A stretch of 43,122 nt of DNA from Verrucomicrobiia bacterium (GCA_014239365.1 JAAZZB010000075.1:1-43122), one strand, 5' to 3'. Shown: positions 23,542 to 32,696, numbered from the stretch's first letter. Made by a program: numbers and translations. Notes: a model not told the origin generated them from the letters alone.

Positions 23542-24645
23542 TTACTCCACCACCAGCACCGGTTCGCCCAGCACTTCCATCCGCGGCTGCACGCCCAAAC
23601 CGGCCGCGATGCTGGCGGCCATTCGGCCACCGTTTCGTTGGGGGGCGCCTTCGGCGATGCTTGTGGTGACATAACTGTTGAAGTCCGTGGAGCTAAACAA
23701 CAACTCCGGCGGCGTGCTGTGCGCCAGCGCGGCGATGGCGGCGGTGACGATGTCGCCGCCCCAACTGTCTTCGATGGTCATTGCGATGCCGAGCTCCACG
23801 CAGAGATCGCGCGCTTGTTTTAATTTCGTGAGGCCGCCGAGTTTGCTGATTTTTAGGTTCACCCCATCCATCGCGCCATCAGCGTGGCCGCGTAACAGCG
23901 GCGCGAGGCTGTCGATATTTTCATCAATAATGAACGGCAAATCTGTGCGGCGGCGGATGGTGAGATTTTCTTCATACGTGCGGCACGGTTGTTCGATGTA
24001 CACATCCACATCGCGCACGGCACGGACCACGCGCGCGGCTTCGTGCATCAGCCAACCGGTGTTGGCATCGGCCACCAATTTATCTGAAGGCTCCAGCACG
24101 GCGCGGGCTTCGCGGATGCGTTCAATGTCTTCATCGGGATCGCCGCCCACTTTGAGTTGGAACCGGCGATAGCCTTCCTCGCGATACGCGGCAATTTTGC
24201 GCGCCATTTCTGCAGGCGATTCCTGCGAGATGGCGCGATACAAAACGAAGTCATCGCCAAACCTGCCGCCGAGCAATTCGCACACGCTCTGCCCGCACGC
24301 TTGACCGAGCAAATCCCAACACGCCATATCCAGCGCGCTCTTTACGTAAGGATGCCCTTGCAGTGCTTTGTCCATCAGCCGATTGATGGGGCCGAGCCGC
24401 GTGGGGTTTTCGCCAATCAAATGCGGCCCCAACTCGCCGATGCCCGCGCGCGCGCCTTCCGCATACGCCGGCAAATAAAACGGCCCCAACGGACACACCT
24501 CGCCGTGGCCGGTGAGGCCGGTGTCGGTTTCGAAGGCCACCACGGTGCTGTCAAACACCGCCACGGATTTTCCGCCGGACCATTTGTAATTCCCTTCGTG
24601 CAGTGGGAGATCGACTTGATAAACTTGGATGCGCGTGATTTTCAT
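23542..24645 (-). CDS. Enolase-superfamily dehydratase (cis-3-hydroxy-L-proline dehydratase-like)
   Basis: The product has 367 residues, the normal length. It is a mandelate-racemase/muconate-lactonizing-type enzyme with lysines K165 ([13 protein letters not shown]) and K265 ([11 protein letters not shown]) facing each other across the barrel, and metal ligands D193 (VADANTGW), E218 (DVYIEQP) and D241 (IIDEN). The long blocks [26 protein letters not shown] and [14 protein letters not shown] are very like cis-3-hydroxy-L-proline dehydratases and the related proline-betaine epimerases. It would dehydrate or epimerise a proline derivative in the cytoplasm. It follows the flavin oxidase gene by 9 bases on the same strand, so one operon. 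The two sub-functions cannot be separated here. Confidence 0.85.
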   Translation of the reverse strand: MKITRIQVYQVDLPLHEGNYKWSGGKSVAVFDSTVVAFETDTGLTGHGEVCPLGPFYLPAYAEGARAGIGELGPHLIGENPTRLGPINRLMDKALQGHPYVKSALDMACWDLLGQACGQSVCELLGGRFGDDFVLYRAISQESPAEMARKIAAYREEGYRRFQLKVGGDPDEDIERIREARAVLEPSDKLVADANTGWLMHEAARVVRAVRDVDVYIEQPCRTYEENLTIRRRTDLPFIIDENIDSLAPLLRGHADGAMDGVNLKISKLGGLTKLKQARDLCVELGIAMTIEDSWGGDIVTAAIAALAHSTPPELLFSSTDFNSYVTTSIAEGAPQRNGGRMAASIAAGLGVQPRMEVLGEPVLVVE

Positions 24646-24654
24646 TTCAACTAT

Positions 24655-25791
24655 TTATGAATGATCAAAACGGGATAACCCCAAAAAGCCAATTGGCCAA
24701 TCTGTTTTTCCATCGACCGCAAGATCGGCCAGCACCTCGCCCATCACGCTGGCAAATTTGAAACCGTGCCCGCTGAAGCCACACGCGAGCGTGACGCGCT
24801 CGTGCGCCGGATGACGATCCACAATAAAATGCCCGTCGGGCGTGTTCGTGTAAAGGCACGTGTGCTGTTCGATCAACGGGCCTTCGCCGGTCGGCAAATG
24901 GCGGGCAAACACCGCGCGAATTTCTTTCGCATCGGCGGGCATCGGATCGCGCTGCGCCGCCGCTGCGGTGGTGGATGTGCTGGGATGATGCAAGCCCGTC
25001 TTGAGCCCCGGCCCGCCGCTGCCATCGGGTGTGTGCGGGAAGCCGTAATAAAACCCTCGCCCTTCATAGTCGATAGCCCACACGGGAAATTGATCGGCAG
25101 TGAATGGACTCAGATCGGGCGGTTGCGTCCAGCCGACGACTTGGCGTGTAACGGTCAGTGGTAAATCACGCAGCACCTCCGGCGTCCACGCGCCCGCGGT
25201 GAAAACCAAATGGCCCGCCGCGTACTCGCCTTTGGGCGTGCGCACGGTGACGCCTTGCGCGGTGGCGCGCCAATCGAGCACCGGCTCGTGGCCGCGCAAT
25301 TCCGCGCCGTGGCGTTGGGCGGTTTCGACCATCGCCTGCACGGCCGCTTCCGAAAGCACATAACCCGCTTGCGCTTCGTGCAGTCCCACAAAATTTTCCG
25401 GCAACCGAAATTGCGGCCATTGCGTTTGCAGCTCCGCAGCGGTGAAGCGCGTGTGCGGGAGGTGATGCATTTGCGCGGAACTCAATGCACCCGCAAACAA
25501 CTTGCTGTTTTCCGGCCCCATATATAATGCGCCGGTGAGGTGCAACAGTTCTTGGCCGCACTCTTCGCCCAGCGTTTCCCAGCGCTCATACGCGCCGCGC
25601 AGCAATGGCACGTAATCGGGATGCTCGGAATACGAAAGGCGAATGGCGCGCGTGCGTCCGGCGAAGGAGGCCAGCGGATTGGGCAACGCGCCCGCCTCGA
25701 GCCCCAGCACGCGCACGCCGCGCGCGGCCAACTCGCGGCACGCGGCGGCACCCATCGAGCCCACGCCCGCCACGATCACGTCATACGCCAT
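24655..25791 (-). CDS. FAD amine oxidase (monomeric sarcosine / N-methyl-tryptophan oxidase-like)
   Basis: The product has 378 residues. The N-terminal GVGSMG (9-14) is the dinucleotide-binding motif. The C-terminal HTCLYTNTPDGHFIVDRHP carries C312, the residue that covalently binds FAD in monomeric sarcosine oxidase and SolA, and CGFSGHGFKFASVMGEVLAD is the next family block. The reaction is oxidative demethylation or deamination of an N-methyl amino acid or amine, giving hydrogen peroxide. It is followed by the hydroxyproline-dehydratase-like gene after 9 bases, so the pair may process an N-methylated proline-type compound. The glutamyl-amine cluster lies nearby but on a separate transcript. 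Confidence 0.87.
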   Translation of the reverse strand: MAYDVIVAGVGSMGAAACRELAARGVRVLGLEAGALPNPLASFAGRTRAIRLSYSEHPDYVPLLRGAYERWETLGEECGQELLHLTGALYMGPENSKLFAGALSSAQMHHLPHTRFTAAELQTQWPQFRLPENFVGLHEAQAGYVLSEAAVQAMVETAQRHGAELRGHEPVLDWRATAQGVTVRTPKGEYAAGHLVFTAGAWTPEVLRDLPLTVTRQVVGWTQPPDLSPFTADQFPVWAIDYEGRGFYYGFPHTPDGSGGPGLKTGLHHPSTSTTAAAAQRDPMPADAKEIRAVFARHLPTGEGPLIEQHTCLYTNTPDGHFIVDRHPAHERVTLACGFSGHGFKFASVMGEVLADLAVDGKTDWPIGFLGLSRFDHS

Positions 25792-25881
25792 GCGCGCAGC
25801 TTAGCGCGGCGGAGGGTGCGCCGTGAACAATTTTCTCCCAAAGCCCGGAATAGGAATGGACTTTTTGGGGATTCTGTTTAT

Positions 25882-25907
25882 TATAAAATCTCCTTCAGAA
25901 AAGGAGA
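25882..25907 (+). promoter_or_regulatory. Leader with Shine-Dalgarno in a hairpin
   Basis: TCTCCTT (25889-25895) pairs with AAGGAGA (25901-25907), the strong ribosome-binding site of the gene at 25914, with loop CAGAA. TATAAA at 25882-25887 could be a -10, but no good -35 lies upstream, and if that -10 is used the transcript would begin inside the stem. So regulation by this hairpin is doubtful, and the pairing may be coincidental. Confidence 0.3.
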
Positions 25908-25913
25908 CGGGCG

Positions 25914-26357
25914 ATGACAATTCACCGATGGACCATTCTGTTTGGCTTGCTGCTGGTGGCGATCGGCGTGGGGGGCTATTACGTTACCGGCGCGGAACAT
26001 CACACGGCGCTGATTCCTGCGGTGCTGGGGGTGGCGATGTTTGTGTGCGGCGTGGTGGCGGCGCAGGGGACGATGCGAATGCTGGCGATGCACGTGGCGG
26101 CGTTGATTGGTGTGATCGGATTTTTCGGGCCGTTGATTACGATTTTTAACGATGTCGAAAACACATCAGCGATGTTGTCCAAGGGATTCACTTCCGCGCT
26201 GTGTCTGATGTTTGTGCTGATGTGCATCAACTCCTTCCTCGAAGCCCGCCGCGCACGCAAAGCCGGCAAAAACACGGAAGAAGATGATGAGGATTTAATC
26301 GGGGAAGATGAGAAATTGAACACAGATATTCAGGATGAACAGGATTCATTATCCTAA
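25914..26357 (+). CDS. Small four-span membrane protein
   Basis: The product has 147 residues. Four hydrophobic spans (about 7-24, 33-50, 57-78 and 90-108) lie in a row: WTILFGLLLVAIGVGGYYV, IPAVLGVAMFVCGVVAA, MHVAALIGVIGFFGPLI and GFTSALCLMFVLMC. A basic then very acidic C-terminal tail follows (RRARKAGKNTEEDDEDLIGE). The last dozen residues (NTDIQDEQDSLS) are read from a dispersed repeat at 26318-26369, which has probably altered the C-terminus. A strong AAGGAG Shine-Dalgarno (25901-25906) supports the ATG at 25914. I do not recognise the family. Confidence 0.7.
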   Translation: MTIHRWTILFGLLLVAIGVGGYYVTGAEHHTALIPAVLGVAMFVCGVVAAQGTMRMLAMHVAALIGVIGFFGPLITIFNDVENTSAMLSKGFTSALCLMFVLMCINSFLEARRARKAGKNTEEDDEDLIGEDEKLNTDIQDEQDSLS

Positions 26358-26369
26358 ACATCCGTGTTC
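26318..26369. repeat. Dispersed repeat overlapping a gene 3' end
   Basis: GAACACAGAT (26318-26327) and ATCCGTGTTC (26360-26369) are 10-bp inverted ends matching at 9 positions, enclosing AGGATGAACAGGATT and ATCCT. The wording is that of a repeat often met between genes in environmental bacteria (recalled, not searched). Forty bases of it are coding, giving the tail of the membrane protein at 25914, whose stop is inside it. Confidence 0.55.
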
Positions 26370-26426
26370 AAACTGGTTTCAAAGAATTGACCGCCCGCCC
26401 GCAGTGCCCTTCAATAGCGGCACACG

Positions 26427-27854
26427 ATGAAACACATACTCTCTTTTTTCCTGTTTGGGCTTTGCTGCGCCGTTGACGCTGCGCCGCGGCCGAACATCAT
26501 TTTCTTTTTGTCTGATGACCATCGCTGGGATCGGCTCGGCTGCGCGGGGCATCCAATTTTGAAAACCCCCAACCTCGATCGCTTAGCCGCCGAGGGCGCG
26601 CGCTTCCCCAATATGTTTGTGACCACTTCGATTTGCGCCGCCAGTCGCGCCTCGATTTTTACCGGACTGTACGAGCGCACCCACGGCTACACCTTCGGCA
26701 CGCCGCCGGTGGCGGAAAAGCATATCAACGACAGCTACCCCGTGCAATTGCGCGCGGCGGGTTACCGCACGGGCTTCATCGGCAAATTCGGCGTGGGCAC
26801 GCCCAAGGACGCGCGGAAAAAAATGTTCGATTCCTTCCAAGCCATTGGCCGCCGCCCCTATCTCCATAAACAACCCGACGGCACATTGCGCCACGAAACG
26901 GAATTGTGCGGCGACGCCGCGATTAAGTTTTTGAAAAGCAACCCGAAGGAAAAATCGTTTTGCCTTTCCGTGAGCTTCAACGCGTCGCACGCGGAGGATA
27001 TCGACAAACGCCCCGGCATCGGCCATTTCCCCTGGCCCAAGGCGATGGATGGTTTGTACGAAGAAACAAAAATTGGCGCGCCGCGTTTGAGCGATCCGAA
27101 AATATTCGAAGCCCATCCGGAATTTATGAAGCAGTCGATGAATCGTGACCGTTGGTTTTGGCGCTGGGACACGCCGGAAAAATATCAAACCAACGTGCGC
27201 GCTTATTACCGAATGATCAGCGGTTTTGATAATACCATCGGGCGCGTGTTGGGTGAGTTGAAAAAAATGGGGCTGTCTAAAAACACCATCATCATATTCA
27301 GCGGCGACAACGGCTACTACGAAGGCCAACGCGGCTTCGCCGGCAAGTGGAGCCACTACGAGGAAAGCCTGCGCGTGCCGCTGGTGATTTATGATCCCCG
27401 CGCCCCCAAGGCTCGGCAGGGTAAGTTGCCGGAAAACATGGCGCTGAACCTCGACATCCCCGCCACGATTCTTGACTACGCCGGCGTGAAAATCCCCAAC
27501 GGCTACCAAGGCCGAAGCCTCGTGCCGTTGATGTCCGGCGGCAGCCGAAAACTATGGCGCACGGACACCTTTTGCGAACATCTCATGCACAATGCGGACA
27601 TCCCAAAGTGGGAAGGCGTGCGTGGCCCGCGTTTTGTGTACGCCCGCTACTTCGAGCAAAAGCCTGTTTTTGAATACCTGCACGATCTGAAAACCGATCC
27701 GGATCAGTTGAAAAACCTCGCGGGCGATCCCCGGTTTTCCAAGCAACTCGCCGCCGCCCGCAAGCGCTGCGACGAACTGCGCGACAGTTTCGGCGGAAAA
27801 TTCAATCTGCAGCGCATCCTCGACCACCGGAACAATCGCGGCAAAAAGAAATAA
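26427..27854 (+). CDS. Exported S1-family sulfatase, CAASR variant
   Basis: The product has 475 residues with a signal peptide (MKHILSFFLFGLCCAVDAAP). The sulfatase core begins at RPNIIFFLSDDHRWDRLGC, with D30 and D31 as metal ligands. The formylglycine site is CAASR at 70-74 (TSICAASRASIFTG); Ala replaces the usual Pro, a change the maturation enzyme is known to allow in some families. GFIGKFGVGTP, VSFNASHAED and IIIFSGDNGYYEGQRGFAGKW are the other conserved blocks. The C-terminal YLHDLKTDPDQLKNLAGDP is the usual tail. Substrate is unknown, probably a sulfated glycan. It ends 6 bases from the convergent haem lipoprotein gene. Confidence 0.92.
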   Translation: MKHILSFFLFGLCCAVDAAPRPNIIFFLSDDHRWDRLGCAGHPILKTPNLDRLAAEGARFPNMFVTTSICAASRASIFTGLYERTHGYTFGTPPVAEKHINDSYPVQLRAAGYRTGFIGKFGVGTPKDARKKMFDSFQAIGRRPYLHKQPDGTLRHETELCGDAAIKFLKSNPKEKSFCLSVSFNASHAEDIDKRPGIGHFPWPKAMDGLYEETKIGAPRLSDPKIFEAHPEFMKQSMNRDRWFWRWDTPEKYQTNVRAYYRMISGFDNTIGRVLGELKKMGLSKNTIIIFSGDNGYYEGQRGFAGKWSHYEESLRVPLVIYDPRAPKARQGKLPENMALNLDIPATILDYAGVKIPNGYQGRSLVPLMSGGSRKLWRTDTFCEHLMHNADIPKWEGVRGPRFVYARYFEQKPVFEYLHDLKTDPDQLKNLAGDPRFSKQLAAARKRCDELRDSFGGKFNLQRILDHRNNRGKKK

Positions 27855-27860
27855 TCTGCG

Positions 27861-28370
27861 CTACTGTTTCTTCGGAGGATAAATCTTGTGTGGCTCGTGG
27901 CAGGTCTTGCAGTTGACCGCATTTTTTAAAGCGGCCAAATCCGTACCCCTGGCGGCTTTAATCAACGTGCCGGTGCGTTTTTCAAAATCCTCCTGCTTGC
28001 CCTTGCGCACCTGATATTTGGCGAGGTTTTCCACGTAATCCACAAACTTCGCCTTCTGCTCTTCGGAGGCCTCGCCGTCCAGAATCAAATCCTTCAGATT
28101 GCCGTCGGCCTTGAAGCCCTGTTGCATGATCTCCTTGATGGTGTATTCGCCCGCCGGGCCGGGCGGCGGCACAGCGGCTTCTCCGCTGCCTTTTCCCAAA
28201 GGCCCGGTGGCATTGCCCTTGCCAGCAGGCTGGATAGTGTTTGCGTCGCCCACGGGTGGGTCGACTTGATGGCCATCAATTTCGTCTATGGTTTCCTGAT
28301 TGCAGCCGACAAAAAAAATGACCGCCGCCACCAGCGGAAATGTGAACTGATAAAGTAATGTCTTTTTCAT
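27861..28370 (-). CDS. Monohaem c-type lipoprotein
   Basis: The product has 169 residues from the ATG at 28370; the open frame upstream adds a poorer start. The lipoprotein signal is MKKTLLYQFTFPLVAAVIFF then VGC with lipid Cys 23. A Pro/Gly-rich linker (residues 35-75) is followed by a helical region and, 15 residues from the end, a single CKTCH (154-158) for covalent haem c. No axial Met is clear in the short tail. It resembles single-haem electron-transfer or sensor lipoproteins; the short region after CxxCH makes a His/His or five-coordinate haem plausible. It is divergent from the SF2 helicase. Confidence 0.8.
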   Translation of the reverse strand: MKKTLLYQFTFPLVAAVIFFVGCNQETIDEIDGHQVDPPVGDANTIQPAGKGNATGPLGKGSGEAAVPPPGPAGEYTIKEIMQQGFKADGNLKDLILDGEASEEQKAKFVDYVENLAKYQVRKGKQEDFEKRTGTLIKAARGTDLAALKNAVNCKTCHEPHKIYPPKKQ

Positions 28371-28484
28371 GCGTTGAACTCCGCCCCGAAATTGGCCAGT
28401 CAAGCGCATCCCGTCAATACACGATTTTTCCGAAGTGTTTTAATATTGGCCAGCCCGTTGCAGTGCCATACCATCTGGCTGTCC
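28371..28484. promoter_or_regulatory. Divergent gap between haem lipoprotein and helicase
   Basis: This 114-base gap must hold promoters for both genes. An AT-rich stretch, TTTTTCCGAAGTGTTTTAATAT (about 28425-28446), could carry plus-strand signals, but no clear -35/-10 pair was found and no operator-like repeat is obvious. Confidence 0.25.
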
Positions 28485-31334
28485 ATGTCCGTTACCTTTC
28501 CCGACATCCAATTCAGCGGCCAACTGCGTCCGTCCCAATCGGATGTGGTGAAGATCGCGCGCGAGCAACTCGAGGCCGGCGAGCGCAAGCTGCACGTTGT
28601 GGCTCCGCCGGGTTCTGGCAAGACGGTGACTGGATTGTACTTGTGGGCGGAGGTGGTGAAGCAACCGACATTGGTGTTGTGTCCGAACACCGCCATCCAA
28701 AGCCAATGGGCGGCGCGGACGGATTTATTTTCCAGCGAAGCCGCCGAGTTGCCCAAGCACTGGGTGAGCACGGACGCGGAATATCCGGGGCACCTCACCG
28801 CGTTGACCTACCAATCGGTCACGCTGCCTTCGCGTGATGACAACACGCTGGACATGATGGCGGTTTTTAACTGGGTGGATCATCTCGTCGAGAAAGGCCA
28901 GGCACAGGATCCGGCGGAGGCGCAGATGTGGATCGAAAGCCTGCAATCCCAGAATCAGGAATACTATCAGGACAGGCTCAGTTTCTTTCGGAAAAAAGTG
29001 CGCGACGAGGTTTCGCTGGGAGGCGACACGATGAAGTTGCTGCACACATCCGCGCTGGCCACGCTCAAGCGCATGCGTGACAATGGCTTAGGGCTGGTGA
29101 TCCTCGATGAATGCCACCATCTCATGAGCCATTGGGGCCGGGTGTTGGCGGCAGCCGATGAGTTTCTTGGCAACCCTATTGTGCTGGGGCTGACGGCCAC
29201 GCCGCCGGATGACGCGCAGAAGGAAACGGAGGATGCCAAGCGGTACCGCGCCTATTTCGGCCCAGTAGATTACGAGGTGCCGGTGCCGGCGGTGGTCAAA
29301 GATGGTTTCCTCGCGCCGTACCAGGACCTCGCGTATTTCGTGCGGCCGCTGGGCAATGAGCTGGACTACATCACGCAAACTTCCGAATCGTTCGACCAGT
29401 TGGTGGAGGACTTGTGCAACCCTCCTCTGGGTAGCGACGGCGAGCCGGTGCGTGATAGCATGGTGGACTTCACCCAGCGCGTGTTGGCCGAGCGCGACCT
29501 CATCATCATGAAGGCGAACACGTGGGATGATTTCGAGGAGCGCGCCTCGTCATTTGCCACAGCGGGGAGACTCTTGCTTGAAGACCGCGGCGTTGCCCTT
29601 CCTGATGGAGTACCGGAATTGACGCTAGATCTTCTGGATAAAATTTACTGGGCCGATCCGCTTTCTCGTCTACTTCCCGTTCTCACATGGTACATCCGCC
29701 ATGGCTTGCGGCGATCGGGCAACAGGGCGGATCAGATACTGGCCAAGCACGCGATCCATCGCCTGCGCCTGCTGGGCACACAGATTACCGAGACCGGCAC
29801 ACAACAGTGCGCCTCGCCGGTGTCGCGCATCCTCGCTTATTCGCGCGCCAAGGCCCGTGCGCTGGTTCCCATTCTCAAACGCGAACAATCCGTGTTAGGC
29901 GACGCCATTCGCGCGGTGGTGATTTGTGATTACGAAAAGACCTCCGCCGTGAGCGCCGAATTAACCGATGTGCTCGATGACGAAGCAGGCGGCGCCATTG
30001 CCGCCTTCCGGGAACTCTTAACCGACGAGGCCACCGACGCGCTCGACCCGGTGCTCATCACCGGCTCCACCGTGTTGGTGGATGACGACCTGCGGCCGAA
30101 GCTGGAGAGCACCGCGCTGCAGTGGCTTTCGGCCAACAAATTTTCCGTGGACTTTGTATGGCACGAACTCGAAGGCTTTCACATCCTGTCCGGCAAGGGT
30201 GGCGACTGGTGCCCGCGTGTGTACGTGGAAATGATCACCGAGCTTTTCCAACAAGGCATCACCCGCTGCCTCGTGGGCACCCGCGGGTTACTCGGCGAAG
30301 GCTGGGACGCCAACAAGATCAACGTGCTCATCGACCTCACCTGCGTGACCACCTCGATGACCATTAACCAATTGCGCGGGCGCTCGTTCCGGCTGGACCC
30401 GAACGTGCCCGAAAAGCTGGCCAACAACTGGGACGTCGTTTGCATCGCGCCGGAATTCAAAAAGGGCCTCGACGATTACCATCGGTTTCGCAAAAAACAC
30501 AAACATCTCTTCGGAGTGACCGACGACGGCTGCATCGAGAAAGGCGTGGGGCACGTGCACGCGGCGTTCACGGAAATTGAGCCGGAAGGTGTAGAGAAAA
30601 ACATGGTGGAACTGAACCGCGACATGCTCGAGCGCGTGGATCAGCGATCGCACTTCCGCAGCCTGTGGAAAATCGGCGAGGCGTACCATCCCGAGCCCAT
30701 CCAAGCGGTGGAGAAAAAAGCCAAAGGTGGCATGGGGTTCAAGGCGCTTTCACTTCTCAGCCAGGAATGGACCGAGGGCACCCTCACCCAAGCCATCGGC
30801 CGCGCGGTGATCGGCGCCTTGGCCGAGGCAGAGTTGCTGGACACCATGAGCTTGCCTGAGGCGGAGGAGAACATCCGCGTTGCCGAACGCACGGGCGGTT
30901 ACGTGCGAATTTTTATGGAGAACGCCGACGAGGCCACCAGCCGCCTGTTCGCCCAAGCCATGGCTGAAATATTCGGGCCGGTGAAAGACGCACGCTATGT
31001 CATCCAGCGCCAAGAGGATTTTGAATACTCAGTAAGCCGTTTCAAAGGCTCGTGGGTGCTGGAGAAAACGCCTGAGTTTCTTTCAAAGTTCATCGAGAAG
31101 CGCACCCAAGTCACCAAGCGTCGGCGCGAGGTGGTGAAGGTGCACGCCGTGCCCAAGGAACTGGCCCGCAACAAGGAACGCGCCCTAATTTTCCAAAAGC
31201 ACTGGAACACCCACGTCAGCCCCGGATCCATTTGGTATTATACCCACGAAGGCACGAAGAGTATGCTGCGGGAAGCGGCGGCCAAAGACTGGATGCCAGA
31301 CGGGGCCGTCCACATCAAGGACGTGTTTATGTAA
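28485..31334 (+). CDS. Large SF2 DNA/RNA helicase of uncertain role
   Basis: The product has 949 residues from the ATG at 28485, chosen because residues before it read as non-protein; the frame is open to 28374. Helicase motifs are clear: Q-like LRPSQSDVV, Walker A PPGSGKT (41-47), DECHH (208-212), GLTATPPDDAQ, and in the second domain RGLLGEGWDANKINVLIDLT followed by QLRGRSFRLD (629-638). This is the type I/III restriction-subunit-like (UvrB/DEAD) set. The region 250-480 is long and helical. The C-terminal 250 residues have no recognised domain (KRTQVTKRRREVVKVHAVPK). No methylase, nuclease or target-recognition gene is adjacent. It could be a stand-alone defence or repair helicase. It ends on the last base before the convergent desaturase gene. 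Confidence 0.8.
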   Translation: MSVTFPDIQFSGQLRPSQSDVVKIAREQLEAGERKLHVVAPPGSGKTVTGLYLWAEVVKQPTLVLCPNTAIQSQWAARTDLFSSEAAELPKHWVSTDAEYPGHLTALTYQSVTLPSRDDNTLDMMAVFNWVDHLVEKGQAQDPAEAQMWIESLQSQNQEYYQDRLSFFRKKVRDEVSLGGDTMKLLHTSALATLKRMRDNGLGLVILDECHHLMSHWGRVLAAADEFLGNPIVLGLTATPPDDAQKETEDAKRYRAYFGPVDYEVPVPAVVKDGFLAPYQDLAYFVRPLGNELDYITQTSESFDQLVEDLCNPPLGSDGEPVRDSMVDFTQRVLAERDLIIMKANTWDDFEERASSFATAGRLLLEDRGVALPDGVPELTLDLLDKIYWADPLSRLLPVLTWYIRHGLRRSGNRADQILAKHAIHRLRLLGTQITETGTQQCASPVSRILAYSRAKARALVPILKREQSVLGDAIRAVVICDYEKTSAVSAELTDVLDDEAGGAIAAFRELLTDEATDALDPVLITGSTVLVDDDLRPKLESTALQWLSANKFSVDFVWHELEGFHILSGKGGDWCPRVYVEMITELFQQGITRCLVGTRGLLGEGWDANKINVLIDLTCVTTSMTINQLRGRSFRLDPNVPEKLANNWDVVCIAPEFKKGLDDYHRFRKKHKHLFGVTDDGCIEKGVGHVHAAFTEIEPEGVEKNMVELNRDMLERVDQRSHFRSLWKIGEAYHPEPIQAVEKKAKGGMGFKALSLLSQEWTEGTLTQAIGRAVIGALAEAELLDTMSLPEAEENIRVAERTGGYVRIFMENADEATSRLFAQAMAEIFGPVKDARYVIQRQEDFEYSVSRFKGSWVLEKTPEFLSKFIEKRTQVTKRRREVVKVHAVPKELARNKERALIFQKHWNTHVSPGSIWYYTHEGTKSMLREAAAKDWMPDGAVHIKDVFM

Positions 31335-32501
31335 TCAAGCCAGTTGCACCGCCAGTTGCTGATGGGCGGCGTGCCAGTGCCGGATGGCTTCACGGAGCTC
31401 GGCGACGGAAGTTTCCATTTGGGTGCGGAGTTCGGCGAGTTGTTCTTTGGTGAGATCGAGTTTTTTCTGGGCGGCTTTGCCGTAATCGCCTTTGGCCAAT
31501 TCCCATGCCTCGGCGGCGGCGTGCAGTTTTTCGCCGGCCTCGGCAAAGAGCGCCTGTGCTTTTTCGCACACCGGTTGCGGCGCGCTGGAAATTTTCTCGG
31601 CCAACATTTTGTTTTTCTGGCCAATCTCCGCGAGCATAATTTTTTCGTTGGGCACGCGACGTAAGTTCGATGCCATCCCGATTTTGGTGAGCAGCCACGC
31701 GGACCATTTGGTGGGATCGAATTGCCACGGCTTCACGCCATTGCGGTAGTCGTGCTGAAACTCGTGATGGAAATTATGGTACCCCTCGCCAAAGGTAAAG
31801 ATGGCGGTGATCCAGGAATCCTTGGCCGTGTGGCTGGAGGAGTAAGGTTGTTTGCCGATGTAATGGCAAAGGCTGTTGATGAAAAATGTGCCGTGATGCA
31901 TCGCCACCAAACGCGCGCAGCCGCCAATAAGAAATCCGGCCAACACGCCGATGGGGCCTTCGATGAGGCCGCCCACAAGCATCGGAAAACCGAACCCAAT
32001 GAGCATACCCAAATGAATCCACCAACGATGCTGCCACATCACCAAAGGATCGTTGACCAAATCCTTGACGTTTTCCATCGGCGGATCGGTCTTGGGCTTG
32101 AACATAATCCAGCCAATGTGCGCGTGCCAAAATCCTTTTTTGATGTTGTACGGATCTTCCTCGTGATCGACGTGCTTGTGATGCCGTCGATGATCAGAGC
32201 ACCAGCGCAGGGCGGAATCCTGCATCGCCGTGGCGCCACCCAGCAGCGCCGCCATCTTCACGGGCCAACGAACTTTGAACGACAAATGCGCCAACAGCCG
32301 ATGGTATCCGAACGTGATGCCCATTCCGGAAAAAATATAGAGCCCCACAAAGAGGCTGCCGTGCACCCACCAGTTAATCTGCGCGCCGTACTGCCAAATG
32401 AAAACCGGCAGCGCGAACACCGTGATCGCCAACGTACCCATCAGCGCAATGAGATTTCCCCAGTGCACATTGTTCCGAACGAATTTGCGTTTCTTTTCCA
32501 T
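31335..32501 (-). CDS. Delta-9-type fatty-acid desaturase with helical C-terminal extension
   Basis: The product has 388 residues from the ATG at 32501; a longer frame to 32594 lacks a better start. Histidine boxes of membrane acyl-CoA/acyl-lipid desaturases are present: HRLLAH (67-72), HRRHH (104-108) and HNFHH (242-246), plus EDPYN and a NGVKPWQFDPTKW block. Membrane spans are seen around 17-35, 45-66, 163-180 and 184-200. It introduces a cis double bond with di-iron and O2. Residues about 285-388 (QKNKMLAEKIS, then QALFAEAGEKLHAAA and TKEQLAELRTQMETSVAEL) are an extra helical, coiled-coil-like tail not usual in this family. Convergent with the helicase gene with no spacing. Confidence 0.9.
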   Translation of the reverse strand: MEKKRKFVRNNVHWGNLIALMGTLAITVFALPVFIWQYGAQINWWVHGSLFVGLYIFSGMGITFGYHRLLAHLSFKVRWPVKMAALLGGATAMQDSALRWCSDHRRHHKHVDHEEDPYNIKKGFWHAHIGWIMFKPKTDPPMENVKDLVNDPLVMWQHRWWIHLGMLIGFGFPMLVGGLIEGPIGVLAGFLIGGCARLVAMHHGTFFINSLCHYIGKQPYSSSHTAKDSWITAIFTFGEGYHNFHHEFQHDYRNGVKPWQFDPTKWSAWLLTKIGMASNLRRVPNEKIMLAEIGQKNKMLAEKISSAPQPVCEKAQALFAEAGEKLHAAAEAWELAKGDYGKAAQKKLDLTKEQLAELRTQMETSVAELREAIRHWHAAHQQLAVQLA

Positions 32502-32696
32502 GAAATTTTCAGTCCATCCAATGAAGTCGCCCCCCAAAAGACGCAGGGACGGTGAACAGATGACCCAAAAATGTAAATAAAAACCTGCACCCAATCAGGC
32601 CTATGGAACCCAAAAAGTCACCGAAAATAGCCAGTTTCTGCGAAAAAAGGCGAATTCAGCCTCGCTAAAAAACCAATAATTGGATCGATCTCATTT

